Part shown: positions 19,057 to 32,358 of the stretch, piece after piece
Position numbering within the stretch: position 1 is the first letter of the stretch
Layout: each line of letters begins with the position of its first letter
Source: Galbibacter orientalis DSM 19592
GTDB taxonomy: Bacteria > Bacteroidota > Bacteroidia > Flavobacteriales > Flavobacteriaceae
Length of the DNA: 64,000 bases
Assembly (NCBI RefSeq): GCF_000260115.1
Contig: NZ_JH651380.1
Span: forward strand, 434,001 to 498,000
Reading direction: 5' to 3'
Made by a program: the position numbers and the translations under genes
Notes under the pieces: model-generated
Database searches by the model: none
The model's input: the letters and a program-made list of their open reading frames with translations, nothing else
What the model was told of the DNA's origin: nothing

Positions 19057-20664
19057 ATGAAAAAATATATCAATAAAACACTATTCTTAATAGGAGTATT
19101 GACCTTGGTCTTTACTTCTTGTAGTGACTCTTTTTTAGACGAAGAAGTAGAATCTTCCTATACCCCAGAGTCTCTTAACGATGAACTAGGTTTCGAATCG
19201 GCTATAATTGGATTATACCAACAAATGAGTACGCTTTATACTAGAAGTTCCGATCAAGGTTGGGTTGGAGTATGGCAAGTAGGAACAGATATCGTTTGGC
19301 CAACACAACCACAAGGAATAGAGGTTCCTTATTATGAATACGATTTGTTAACTGCAGACGATAATGCTGCTTACCAAACATGGAATTTTGCATATAATAT
19401 GATTGAAAATGCCAATAGTATTATCTACAATGTTGAAAATCCAACTGGGGAAGCACTAAATATAGCTGAAGATGATCGGAAAAAAATAAGTGCTGAAGCT
19501 CGCTTTTTTAGAGGGTATGCATATAATTTATTGGCAACTTTATACGGAGGAGTTCCTTTGGTTACCGACCCACTTTCGGAACCTAAAACAGATTTTGTTA
19601 GGGCGCCAATAGAAGATATAAATGCTTTAATTGAAGAAGATTTAATGTATGCTTCTCAAAATCTTCCGCAGATAGATAACACTCCTGAAGAATCGCGAGT
19701 AAGTAGATATGCTGCAAATCAGCTTTTTGCTGAATTTTATTTACGTATTGGACAAGCAAAAAAAGCAGAAGATCAAACAAATCTTATAATTAATAGTGAT
19801 AGATTTGACTTGGTAGACGAAAGATATGGTGTAAAAGCCGATCAACCTGGCGACCCATTTGCAGATATGTTCTATAAAGGAAATCAGCGTCGTTCTCAAG
19901 GAAATTCAGAAGCTATTTGGGTTTTAGAAAACGAGAATCCAAGCGACGTTCGTGGAGGAAGCTCGGGGAATCCACAACAAAGACGTGTATGGGGAGCTGG
20001 TTACCATAATAGAAACGGGATGTTACCGGCCGATTCTCTTGGAGGAAGAGGAATAGCACGGATTAGATTAAATAATTGGGTTTTATACAATCTTTATGAT
20101 GATACAGATATGAGAAATTCAAAATACAATATTCACAGAAGGTTTACATATAACAATCCTGATTTTGAATTGTATGGAGAAGATGTGCCTTATTCAGGAC
20201 CTGATACGTTGTTTATCATCAATCCATATACTTTAAAATGGGGGCATTTTGACCCAAGAGACACCTTTGGTTTTGGGATGTGGAAAGATTTTATTTTGAT
20301 GCGTTTAGGAGAAACTTATTTGTTAAAAGCTGAAGCTCAGTTTAGACAAGGAGATTTAGCAGGGGCTGCTACAACTATTAATATTCTTAGAGATCGGGCT
20401 AATGCGCCAACGGTAAGTGCTTCGGATATTGATTTGGATTTTATTTTAGATGAACGTGTTCGAGAACTTTTAGCTGAAGAAAATAGAAGAATAACGCTAA
20501 TGAGAACTGGTACTTTGGTTGAAAGAGCAAATAGATTAAATAACGATGCTCCTAGCGGAATGCAAATTCAAGGACTAACAGATAAAAATCTTTTGTTTCC
20601 AATTCCTTTGAGAGAAATTCAATTAAATAAAGACGGAGATTTAAAACAGAATCCAGGATACTAA
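19057..20664 (+). CDS. SusD/RagB-type surface glycan-binding lipoprotein
   Basis: The 535-residue form from ATG 19057 is preferred over starts at 19009 or 19018, because it puts a normal lipoprotein signal (FLIGVLTLVFTSC) at the N-terminus. SusD hallmarks are present: DSFLDEEVESSYTPE, AEARFFRGYAYNLLATLYGGVPLVTDPL, SRYAANQLFAEFYLRIG, then the C-terminal SusD/RagB region with RLGETYLLKAEAQFRQGDLAGA, ILRDRA, ILDERVRELLAEENRR and LLFPIPLREIQLNKDLKQNPGY-like ending. It caps the SusC importer and captures glycan at the surface. Confidence 0.96.
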   Translation: MKKYINKTLFLIGVLTLVFTSCSDSFLDEEVESSYTPESLNDELGFESAIIGLYQQMSTLYTRSSDQGWVGVWQVGTDIVWPTQPQGIEVPYYEYDLLTADDNAAYQTWNFAYNMIENANSIIYNVENPTGEALNIAEDDRKKISAEARFFRGYAYNLLATLYGGVPLVTDPLSEPKTDFVRAPIEDINALIEEDLMYASQNLPQIDNTPEESRVSRYAANQLFAEFYLRIGQAKKAEDQTNLIINSDRFDLVDERYGVKADQPGDPFADMFYKGNQRRSQGNSEAIWVLENENPSDVRGGSSGNPQQRRVWGAGYHNRNGMLPADSLGGRGIARIRLNNWVLYNLYDDTDMRNSKYNIHRRFTYNNPDFELYGEDVPYSGPDTLFIINPYTLKWGHFDPRDTFGFGMWKDFILMRLGETYLLKAEAQFRQGDLAGAATTINILRDRANAPTVSASDIDLDFILDERVRELLAEENRRITLMRTGTLVERANRLNNDAPSGMQIQGLTDKNLLFPIPLREIQLNKDGDLKQNPGY

Positions 20665-20677
20665 ATACATAACAAGA

Positions 20678-22660
20678 ATGATAAAACGCATTGTAGTTTT
20701 AATAATTTATATAATTCCTTTTTTAGGCTTGACAAATAGTGTCAAGCCTAATGAGGTATTAAAAGACACTACAGATAGGGCTTATTTTGTTCAAATGATG
20801 AATAAAATAGCCTATCCAGTAATAAAAAGTCTGAGTGAAGATAAGTTAAAAGAAAAAATGCCAGTAGAAAAGGCTATAAATCCTTATGGTGGAAGAGAAC
20901 AGGTAACATATTTAGAGGCTTTTGGGAGAACGCTTGTAGGAATAGCTCCTTGGTTAGAATTAGGACCCGATGCTACCGAAGAAGGAAAGCTTAGAGAAGA
21001 GTATATACAATTATGCGTAAAAGCAATAGACAATGCTACTAACCCTTCTGCTAAAGATTATATGAACTTTACTGAAGGAGGACAACCCCTTGTAGATGCT
21101 GCCTTTTTAGCTGAAGCTTTAATAAGGGCACCTCATCAATTATGGGATAATTTAACTGCAGAAACTCAACAAAATGTATTAAGAGAATTAAAGAAAACAA
21201 GAACTATTTCTCCTCCTTATATGAATTGGTTGCTTTTTAGCGCTACCGTAGAAGCTGCTTTGCTAAAATTTGGTGGAGAAGCAGATATGATGCGAATGGA
21301 ATATGCGCTTTTTAAGCATGACGAATGGTATCTAGGAGATGGGATGTATGGAGATGGTCCAGATTTTCATTGGGATTATTACAACAGCTATGTAATTCAA
21401 CCTATGATATTAGATGTTCTTTTAGTTTTAGAAGAAAAAAAAGAAGAATTAAAGTATTGGCGATATAAAAATAAATTTATTGATAGAGCCAATGTATTTA
21501 TAGAAAGAGCGCAGCGTTATGCAGCCATACAAGAACGACTTATTTCTCCCGAAGGGACATTTCCTCCTATAGGTAGGTCTTTGGCATACCGTTGTGGAGC
21601 ATTTCAGCTATTGTCGCAAGTAGCGTTGATGCAAAAATTACCAAAAAATATTAATCCAGCTCAAGTTCGATCGGCTTTATTAGCGGTAATAAAAAATCAG
21701 ATGGAGGCTCCTGGAACTTTTGATGAAAACGGATGGCTTCAAATTGGATTTTATGGAAAGCAAAAGGAGATAGCAGAACCTTATATTTCTACAGGAAGTT
21801 TATATTTATGTAGTACTGCTTTTTTAGTTTTAGGCTTACCACAGCAAACTCCTTTTTGGGCTGCACCTTCTGCCAATTGGACGCAAAAAAATATTTGGAG
21901 CGGAAAAGAAGCTAAAATAGACCATGCCTATAGTGGGAATTATCATAAAAACGAAGATAACTGGGAAACTGTAACCGACAGTAGTTCATTTTTAAGTAAG
22001 AAAGAATTTAACAAGCATTGGAACTATTTTTATCCGTGGGGAACAGATCATAACGGTACTGCTAGAATGTATAAATCCAATGTTTCTTTAAATGATGGAG
22101 TATTGGAATTAAAAGCAGAAAGAACTTCAAAAAATGAGGGTAAAAGTAAGTCTTCTCCTCATTTAGAAATAAAATATAAATCTGGTGCTATTCATGCAAA
22201 ACATAAAATTGTGGTGAATAAAGCATATCCAGAATATGAAGTTACAGGAGAATTTAAAGCCCCAACCTCAAGTGGGACATGGCCAGCATTTTGGTTAACA
22301 GCAGTAGATGGTTGGCCGCCAGAAACGGATATTTTGGAGTTTAAAGGTGATGATGTCAATTGGCAAAATACATTTTTAACACCGCAAAATGTAACTACTA
22401 TAAAAAAGAAAATTCCAGATGCTTCTAAAGAATGGCATACATATACTGCCAAACTCAAAAGGGTAGACAACACACACACAACAATTACCTATTTTATTGA
22501 TGGAAAACAGACGGGAGTTCATTACACAGATTTTACTGATAAACCTCTTTGGTTAATTATAAATTTACAGATGGAAGGATCTTCAGGGAACGCAAATGGT
22601 TTGGAACAAGCTTCCTATTTCAGTAAAAATGTGACTATAAAAAGAATTTCAGCAAAATGA
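20678..22660 (+). CDS. DUF2264-GH16 fusion, secreted glycan hydrolase
   Basis: A 660-residue exported protein with two catalytic-type modules. After a signal peptide, residues about 30-405 form a DUF2264 alpha/alpha-toroid (motifs NPYGGREQVTYLEAFGRTLVGIAPWLELG, NWLLFSATVEAALL, GMYGDGPDFHWDYYNSYVIQPMIL). DUF2264 is, from memory, linked with beta-glucuronidases of CAZy family GH154; this needs checking. Residues about 435-660 form a GH16 jelly roll with the active-site motif ETDILE (Glu549, Asp551, Glu554), plus SSGTWPAFWLTAV and a C-terminal NLQMEGSSG. GH16 enzymes cut internal beta-1,3 or beta-1,4 bonds in galactans, glucans or agar-type glycans. It lies 13 bases after susD, and its stop overlaps the next start (ATGA). 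The combination is unusual. Confidence 0.85.
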   Translation: MIKRIVVLIIYIIPFLGLTNSVKPNEVLKDTTDRAYFVQMMNKIAYPVIKSLSEDKLKEKMPVEKAINPYGGREQVTYLEAFGRTLVGIAPWLELGPDATEEGKLREEYIQLCVKAIDNATNPSAKDYMNFTEGGQPLVDAAFLAEALIRAPHQLWDNLTAETQQNVLRELKKTRTISPPYMNWLLFSATVEAALLKFGGEADMMRMEYALFKHDEWYLGDGMYGDGPDFHWDYYNSYVIQPMILDVLLVLEEKKEELKYWRYKNKFIDRANVFIERAQRYAAIQERLISPEGTFPPIGRSLAYRCGAFQLLSQVALMQKLPKNINPAQVRSALLAVIKNQMEAPGTFDENGWLQIGFYGKQKEIAEPYISTGSLYLCSTAFLVLGLPQQTPFWAAPSANWTQKNIWSGKEAKIDHAYSGNYHKNEDNWETVTDSSSFLSKKEFNKHWNYFYPWGTDHNGTARMYKSNVSLNDGVLELKAERTSKNEGKSKSSPHLEIKYKSGAIHAKHKIVVNKAYPEYEVTGEFKAPTSSGTWPAFWLTAVDGWPPETDILEFKGDDVNWQNTFLTPQNVTTIKKKIPDASKEWHTYTAKLKRVDNTHTTITYFIDGKQTGVHYTDFTDKPLWLIINLQMEGSSGNANGLEQASYFSKNVTIKRISAK

Positions 22661-23961
22661 ATTCATCATTCTTAACTCTTCATAAATTAATCGTTTTATT
22701 ATTAGGTTTTACTTTTATTGGTTGTAACTCTTTAAAAGTAGAAGAATCGGTTGTGGGATTGGGCTGGAGTAATAATTCAGTAAATACAGTTGTTTTTAGA
22801 AATTCTGCTGTGGTGAGCACGAACGAGTATCAATTTACAGCATATTACAATCCTGAGGGTTATTTAATATTAGCAAAGCGAAGATTAAATAGTAATACAT
22901 GGAAAATTAAGAAGACTGCCTATAAAGGAAATGTAAAAGATGCTCATAATACCATTAGTATTGCTATGGATGCCGATGGATTTTTGCATGTTTCATGGGA
23001 TCAACACAATACAAAACTCCGCTATGCAAGAAGTAAGTTCCCCTTAGAATTAGAGCTGACAGAGGAATTATCTATGACAGGGCTTCAGGAAGATAAAGTA
23101 ACCTATCCTGAGTTTCATAATTTACCAAATGGAAAGTTACTTTTTTGTTATCGGTCGGGAGAATCTGGTCGTGGAAATATGGTTATTAATAGCTATGATG
23201 TTGAAACTAATAAATGGACACAATTACAAAATAATCTGTTAGATGGAGAAGAGAAAAGGAGCGCCTATTGGCAAACCGCAATAGATAGTTTAGGAAACAT
23301 CCATTTGTCTTGGGTATGGAGAGAAACTTGGGATGTATCTTCTAATCATGATATGTGTTATGCCATATCAAGAGATGGTGGGATAACATGGGAGCAATCA
23401 AATGGAAAGAAATACGAGCTTCCAATTACTCAAGAAACGGCAGAAATAGCTTGGGAAATACCTCAAAAAAGTAGCTTAATTAATCAAACCTCCATGGTAG
23501 TAGACAAAGAGGGAGTTCCATATATTGCTACTTATTGGAATAATGATAAATCTCCTCAATATAAAGTAGTCTATTTAAAAGATAAACAATGGAAACTTTT
23601 AAATACAGATTTTCGTAAAAGTAGTTTTTATTTAGGCGGCGGCGGAACAAAAAGAATTCCTATTTCTCGACCTAAAATTATTATAGATTCAGAAAGAATC
23701 CATTTATTATTTAGAGATGAAGAAAGAGGAAATAAAATTTTATTAGCTTCCACATTAAAGAATTCAATCCAATGGAATTTAAAGGAAATTTCTAAAGAGT
23801 CCGTTGGACAATGGGAACCCAATTATGATGTAGATTTATGGGAAAAAGAAAAGGTTTTACATATTTTTTCTCAAAAAGTTACCCAATTAGATGGAGAAGG
23901 GGTTTCTGAAACGGAACCACAACCAATAAAAATAATTCAAATAAAAAATATTGCAGACTAA
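22657..23961 (+). CDS. BNR_4-family seven-bladed propeller lipoprotein (glycan lyase or glycosidase)
   Basis: A 434-residue lipoprotein (LGFTFIGC signal). The BNR_4 pattern is seen: AYYNPEGYLILAKRRL, WKIKKTAYKGNVKDAHNTISIAMDADGFLHVSWDQHNTKLRYARSK, YPEFHNLPNGKLLFCYRSGESGRGNMVINSY, and ISRDGGITWEQ. Proteins with this fold include ulvan lyases (PL24/PL25), rhamnose-glucuronate lyases (PL27) and GH145 alpha-L-rhamnosidases. All act next to uronic acid residues. The GH88 gene directly after it, whose substrate is the unsaturated uronide a lyase would leave, favours a lyase role. The exact family cannot be set by eye. Confidence 0.8.
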   Translation: MNSSFLTLHKLIVLLLGFTFIGCNSLKVEESVVGLGWSNNSVNTVVFRNSAVVSTNEYQFTAYYNPEGYLILAKRRLNSNTWKIKKTAYKGNVKDAHNTISIAMDADGFLHVSWDQHNTKLRYARSKFPLELELTEELSMTGLQEDKVTYPEFHNLPNGKLLFCYRSGESGRGNMVINSYDVETNKWTQLQNNLLDGEEKRSAYWQTAIDSLGNIHLSWVWRETWDVSSNHDMCYAISRDGGITWEQSNGKKYELPITQETAEIAWEIPQKSSLINQTSMVVDKEGVPYIATYWNNDKSPQYKVVYLKDKQWKLLNTDFRKSSFYLGGGGTKRIPISRPKIIIDSERIHLLFRDEERGNKILLASTLKNSIQWNLKEISKESVGQWEPNYDVDLWEKEKVLHIFSQKVTQLDGEGVSETEPQPIKIIQIKNIAD

Positions 23962-23985
23962 TACTATTAACAACTAAAATAAGCC

Positions 23986-25203
23986 ATGAAAAAATTATTA
24001 TTTACAGTACTTTCTATACTGACTCTTGCTGGATGTAAAGAAAAAACACAAAAAGAAGAAATTGAAAAGGACACCCTTGATGTAAAAATAGATTCTACAT
24101 TTCAAACAGCTGTTAAACAATACAGATACTTAAGTAATCAAGTTACATTAGGTGAATATCCAAAAACTTTTTATAAAGATAAAGAAGGACTGGAAACAAG
24201 TAATTCAGGTTGGTGGTGTAGTGGTTTTTTTCCTGGAACGTTATTTTATTTAGACGAAGCAGTTGGCGCTCAAGATTTAAAAGAAGAAGGAGTAGCAATA
24301 TTAGAAGATTTAAAAAAGGAGCAGTTCAATACCTCTACACACGACCTTGGTTTTATGATGTATTGTAGCTTTGGAAATGCAGAACGTTTAGCGCCTAAAA
24401 AAGAATATGAAGAGATATTGATGAACAGCGCAAAATCGTTATCAACTCGATACAATGATACAGTTCAAGCTATTCGCTCATGGAATAGTGCGCCATGGAA
24501 TAAAGCAGGAGAAGACGACCTAGTGGTTATAATAGATAATATGATGAATCTAGAATTATTGTTTTGGGCAACAAAGCACAGTGGAGATAGCACATATTAT
24601 GATATTGCAGTAAACCATGCTAATACAACTATAGAAAATCATTTTAGAAAAGATTATAGCTCTTATCATGAGGTTATTTATGATGAGCTTACTGGTAAGG
24701 CTAAATTAAAAATCACAAATCAAGGAGCAGCAGATTCTTCAGCTTGGGCTAGAGGACAAGCATGGGGGTTATATGGTTATGTGGTAATGTATAGAGAAAC
24801 TAAAGACAAAAAATACTTAGAACAAGCCAAAAACATTGCAAATTTTTTATTGAACCATCCTAATCTTCCAAAAGATAAGATTCCGTATTGGGACTTTAAT
24901 GCTCCTAAAATACCAAATGCATTGAGAGATTCTTCTGCCGGAGCCATTATAGCTTCAGCATTAATAGAACTTAGTACGTATACTACAGGAGAAATTTCTT
25001 CTAAATATTTAAACGATGCAAAAGTGATGTTAGAGAGTTTACTTTCATCAGAATATATTGCAGAAGTAGAAACAAATGGAGGTTTTATATTAAAACACGG
25101 GGTGGGTAATATGCCAAATAACACAGAGGTAGACACTCCGCTTTCTTATGGAGATTATTACTTAATTGAAGCAATGTTGAGATATAAAGAATTAAATAAA
25201 TAA
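23986..25203 (+). CDS. GH88 unsaturated glucuronyl hydrolase, lipoprotein
   Basis: A 405-residue lipoprotein (LSILTLAGC). The alpha/alpha-barrel GH88 fold is clear from SGWWCSGFFPGTLFYL, THDLGFMMYCSFG, NSAPWNKAGEDD, VVIIDNMMNLELLFWA, SSAWARGQAWGLYGYV and YWDFNAPKIPNALRDSSAGAIIASAL. The two catalytic aspartates are probably Asp120 (THDLG) and Asp184 (IIDNMMN), matching the pair known in Bacillus unsaturated glucuronyl hydrolase. The enzyme removes the 4,5-unsaturated uronic acid that a polysaccharide lyase leaves at the non-reducing end, which fits with the BNR_4 protein before it. It sits in the middle of the PUL operon. Confidence 0.92.
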   Translation: MKKLLFTVLSILTLAGCKEKTQKEEIEKDTLDVKIDSTFQTAVKQYRYLSNQVTLGEYPKTFYKDKEGLETSNSGWWCSGFFPGTLFYLDEAVGAQDLKEEGVAILEDLKKEQFNTSTHDLGFMMYCSFGNAERLAPKKEYEEILMNSAKSLSTRYNDTVQAIRSWNSAPWNKAGEDDLVVIIDNMMNLELLFWATKHSGDSTYYDIAVNHANTTIENHFRKDYSSYHEVIYDELTGKAKLKITNQGAADSSAWARGQAWGLYGYVVMYRETKDKKYLEQAKNIANFLLNHPNLPKDKIPYWDFNAPKIPNALRDSSAGAIIASALIELSTYTTGEISSKYLNDAKVMLESLLSSEYIAEVETNGGFILKHGVGNMPNNTEVDTPLSYGDYYLIEAMLRYKELNK

Positions 25204-29671
<4,468 letters not shown>

Positions 29672-29691
29672 TTTTTAGACTTAATTATAAA

Positions 29692-31596
29692 ATGCAAATC
29701 ATGATAAAATACCTTTTTAGTGTGCTGTCGTTACTTTTTACCTGTATTACATTTGTTCAGGGAAAGCATCAAATTTTGGAAAAGGATTACAAAGCATATT
29801 TGTTTACATATTTCACTGGAAATAATGTGGAAGATGAAGCTATTCATTTTGCCATTAGCCCAGACGGATATAATTATTATGCCCTAAATAATAATAAACC
29901 AGTATTAAACTCTAAAGAAATAAGTTCTACGGGAGGAGTTAGAGATCCGCATATTTTAAGGAGCGAAGATGGGAGTTATTTTTATATGGTAGTAACAGAT
30001 ATGACTTCATACAAAGGATGGAGTTCCAATCGAGCTATGGTATTGTTAAAGTCCAAAGATCTTATAAACTGGACTTCCAGTGTGGTAAATATTCAAGAAC
30101 GTTTTTCTGGTAATGAAGACTTGAAACGTGTTTGGGCACCTCAAACTATATATGATAAAGAAGCTGGAAAATACATGGTTTATTTCTCAATGAAACACGG
30201 AGATCAGGCAGACATCATTTATTATGCATATGCAAATAAAGATTTCACCGATTTAGAAGCAAGTCCAAAACCTTTATTTATTCCAACCTCAAAAAAGGCA
30301 TGTATAGATGGAGATATTGTTTTAAAAGATGGAGTATATCATTTGTTTTATAAAACTGAAACAGATAAACCTGGGATAAAAGTAGCTACCACTACAAATC
30401 TAACTTCAGGAGAATGGAAGGAAAAAGAAGGATATCTCCAACAAACAAAGGAAAGTGTGGAAGGATCGTCTGTTTTTAAAATGAAAAACTCTGAGCAGTA
30501 TATTTTGATGTATGATGTATATATGAAGGGAGCATACCAGTTTACCAAAAGCAACGATTTAGAAAACTTTGAAGTGATTGATGAAGAAATTTCGATGAAT
30601 TTTTCTCCAAGACATGGAACGGTAATTCCTATAACTAACAAAGAATTAAAAAGTTTAATAAATAAATGGGGGAGTCCTGTTGATTATCCTTCACTAGACA
30701 ATAATCCTGTTTTAGAAGGCTATTATGCCGATCCTGAAATTATATATTCTCATAAAACTGGAAAGTATTATTTATATCCAACTTCCGATGGATTTGATCA
30801 TTGGAGCGGAGATTATTTTGAAACTTTCTCTTCTATAGATTTAAAGGAATGGAAAAATGAAGGTACAATTCTCGACTTAAAAAAGGATGTAAGCTGGGCA
30901 GATAGAAATGCTTGGGCACCATGTATTATTGAGAAAAAGATAAAAGGAATTTATAAATATTTCTATTACTTTACCGCTGCCCAAAAAATAGGAGTTGCAG
31001 TTTCAGATAATCCAGAAGGACCATTTGTAGATAGTGGAAAGGCGTTAATAGACTCTCAACCAGCTGGAACAAAAGGTGGGCAGGAAATAGACCCTGATAT
31101 TTTTGAAGACCCAGTAAGTGGTAAAAATTATTTGTATTGGGGAAATGGGCATATGGCCTGTGTTGAGTTAAATAAAGATATGGTTTCTATTAAAGAGAAC
31201 ACTTTGAAAATTTTAAATCCTGGAAATACTTTTAGAGAAGGAACAGAAGTTTTTTATAGAAATGGAACTTATTATTTTATGTGGAGTGAAGACGATACTA
31301 GAAGCCCTAATTACAGAGTTAGGTATGCTACATCTAGTAGTCCCACAGGACCATTAGATATTCCAGAAAACAATTTAATTTTAGAGAAAAGACCTGAAGA
31401 AGGAATTTATGGTACAGGTCACAATTCTGTAATAAGAGTTCCAGAAACAGATGAATGGTATATTGTTTATCATCGTTTTTCAAGGCCTAATGGTATTTTA
31501 ATGGGAGATGCTGCAGGTTACCATCGGGAAGTTTGTATTGATAAACTTAAATTTAACGATAAAGGAGAGATACTACCTATTATTCCTACTCTTTAA
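29692..31596 (+). CDS. Tandem double GH43 exported glycoside hydrolase
   Basis: This 634-residue protein has a signal peptide and two five-bladed GH43-type propellers. Domain 1 (about 30-325) opens GGVRDPHILRSEDGSYFYMVVTD and includes VWAPQTIYDKEAGKYMVYFS and the conserved CIDGDIVLKDGVYHLFYK. Domain 2 (about 335-630) opens EGYYADPEIIYSHKTGKYYLYPTSDG, with NAWAPCI, GGQEIDPDIFEDP, FREGTEVFYRNGTYYFMWSEDD and YGTGHNSVIRVPETDEWYIVYHR. The Asp base positions (RDPH and ADPE) are kept in both. Known GH43 activities include alpha-L-arabinofuranosidase, beta-xylosidase and exo-beta-1,3-galactanase. It is the last gene of the PUL. Confidence 0.88.
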   Translation: MQIMIKYLFSVLSLLFTCITFVQGKHQILEKDYKAYLFTYFTGNNVEDEAIHFAISPDGYNYYALNNNKPVLNSKEISSTGGVRDPHILRSEDGSYFYMVVTDMTSYKGWSSNRAMVLLKSKDLINWTSSVVNIQERFSGNEDLKRVWAPQTIYDKEAGKYMVYFSMKHGDQADIIYYAYANKDFTDLEASPKPLFIPTSKKACIDGDIVLKDGVYHLFYKTETDKPGIKVATTTNLTSGEWKEKEGYLQQTKESVEGSSVFKMKNSEQYILMYDVYMKGAYQFTKSNDLENFEVIDEEISMNFSPRHGTVIPITNKELKSLINKWGSPVDYPSLDNNPVLEGYYADPEIIYSHKTGKYYLYPTSDGFDHWSGDYFETFSSIDLKEWKNEGTILDLKKDVSWADRNAWAPCIIEKKIKGIYKYFYYFTAAQKIGVAVSDNPEGPFVDSGKALIDSQPAGTKGGQEIDPDIFEDPVSGKNYLYWGNGHMACVELNKDMVSIKENTLKILNPGNTFREGTEVFYRNGTYYFMWSEDDTRSPNYRVRYATSSSPTGPLDIPENNLILEKRPEEGIYGTGHNSVIRVPETDEWYIVYHRFSRPNGILMGDAAGYHREVCIDKLKFNDKGEILPIIPTL

Positions 31597-31605
31597 AGGT
31601 TTATT

Positions 31606-31839
31606 AAATACTCCTGAATGCCTTGTAGGCTTGCCTTGAGGTAGTTGATTTACTTATTTTATGATAGTTAAGATTTAGTCTTTGTTCTTTGTTCTTTGTT
31701 CTTATAGCGAAGCGGTCTTGTCTCATATGCCTGCAATAAATCTTCACATCTTTTGAAGAGAGGGGTTTATTATTAGGTTTTTAATCAATTACCTCAGGGT
31801 AAGCCTGTCTGCCTACAAAGGCAAGTCCGCTAGGTATTT
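31606..31839. repeat. Inverted pair of dispersed repeats around a (TTTGTTC)3 tandem
   Basis: The copy at 31606-31653 on the plus strand (TTGCCTTGAGGTAGTTGATT within it) is repeated inverted at 31782-31839. Between them is a perfect triple repeat of TTTGTTC at 31681-31701. A related copy lies at 14074-14108. No gene is seen in 31597-31917. Confidence 0.65.
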
Positions 31840-31917
31840 AAAGGGAATAAATTTAACTCATTTTGATACAGAGCGTCAATTAGACTCTCTATGAGGGATT
31901 AAAGGAAAGCTTAGGAG

Positions 31918-32184
31918 TTATGCGTATATAGCTCCAATAATTCCAATAATTACCCATATTACTCCCCAAATTTGTAATGGGAGAAAGTATAAATCATGTT
32001 TTTTGATGCTTTTTTTCTTAAAAATAAGCCCTAAAAGAAATGTTAGAGTTCCTGCTATAATTAAACTATAAAATAATATGGATAGAGTGGCATTACCGTT
32101 TTTTCCAAAAAAGCTTATGCCTAAAAGAATTATCGTAATTGGTATTAAAAAAGCTAGAATTCCCCAGCCACGAGATATAATCAT
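31918..32184 (-). CDS. Small membrane protein of unknown function
   Basis: An 88-residue very hydrophobic protein with three predicted membrane segments (about 8-25, 35-53 and 69-87) and a basic loop KKKSIKKHD. It begins MIISRGWGILAFLIPI, which resembles small uncharacterised Bacteroidetes membrane proteins. It is on the strand opposite its neighbours, and its 5' end lies about 25 bases from the IS21 left end, so its upstream promoter may have been replaced by the IS. Confidence 0.65.
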   Translation of the reverse strand: MIISRGWGILAFLIPITIILLGISFFGKNGNATLSILFYSLIIAGTLTFLLGLIFKKKSIKKHDLYFLPLQIWGVIWVIIGIIGAIYA

Positions 32185-32358
32185 TGTATGTTATTTTTCT
32201 AGTAGTGGAAATTCTTGCCAAACTGACCCATGTAATCCTGCGAAAGTGACCCACTGAATCCTATTTAAAGTGACCCGGGTATTCCTGTCTAAATTGACCC
32301 ACCTCTAGAAAGAGCATGTATTAAATAACTTGTATGGTTATAATCAAGAAAAATAACC

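Noticed and set aside
24777-25136. 119-codon minus-strand frame inside the GH88 gene
   Set aside because: It is antisense to a clear GH88 gene with all motifs; no independent support.
31678-31839. Terminator for the polysaccharide operon
   Set aside because: The inverted dispersed repeats are too far apart and lack an adjacent T-run; no clear terminator follows the last GH43 gene.
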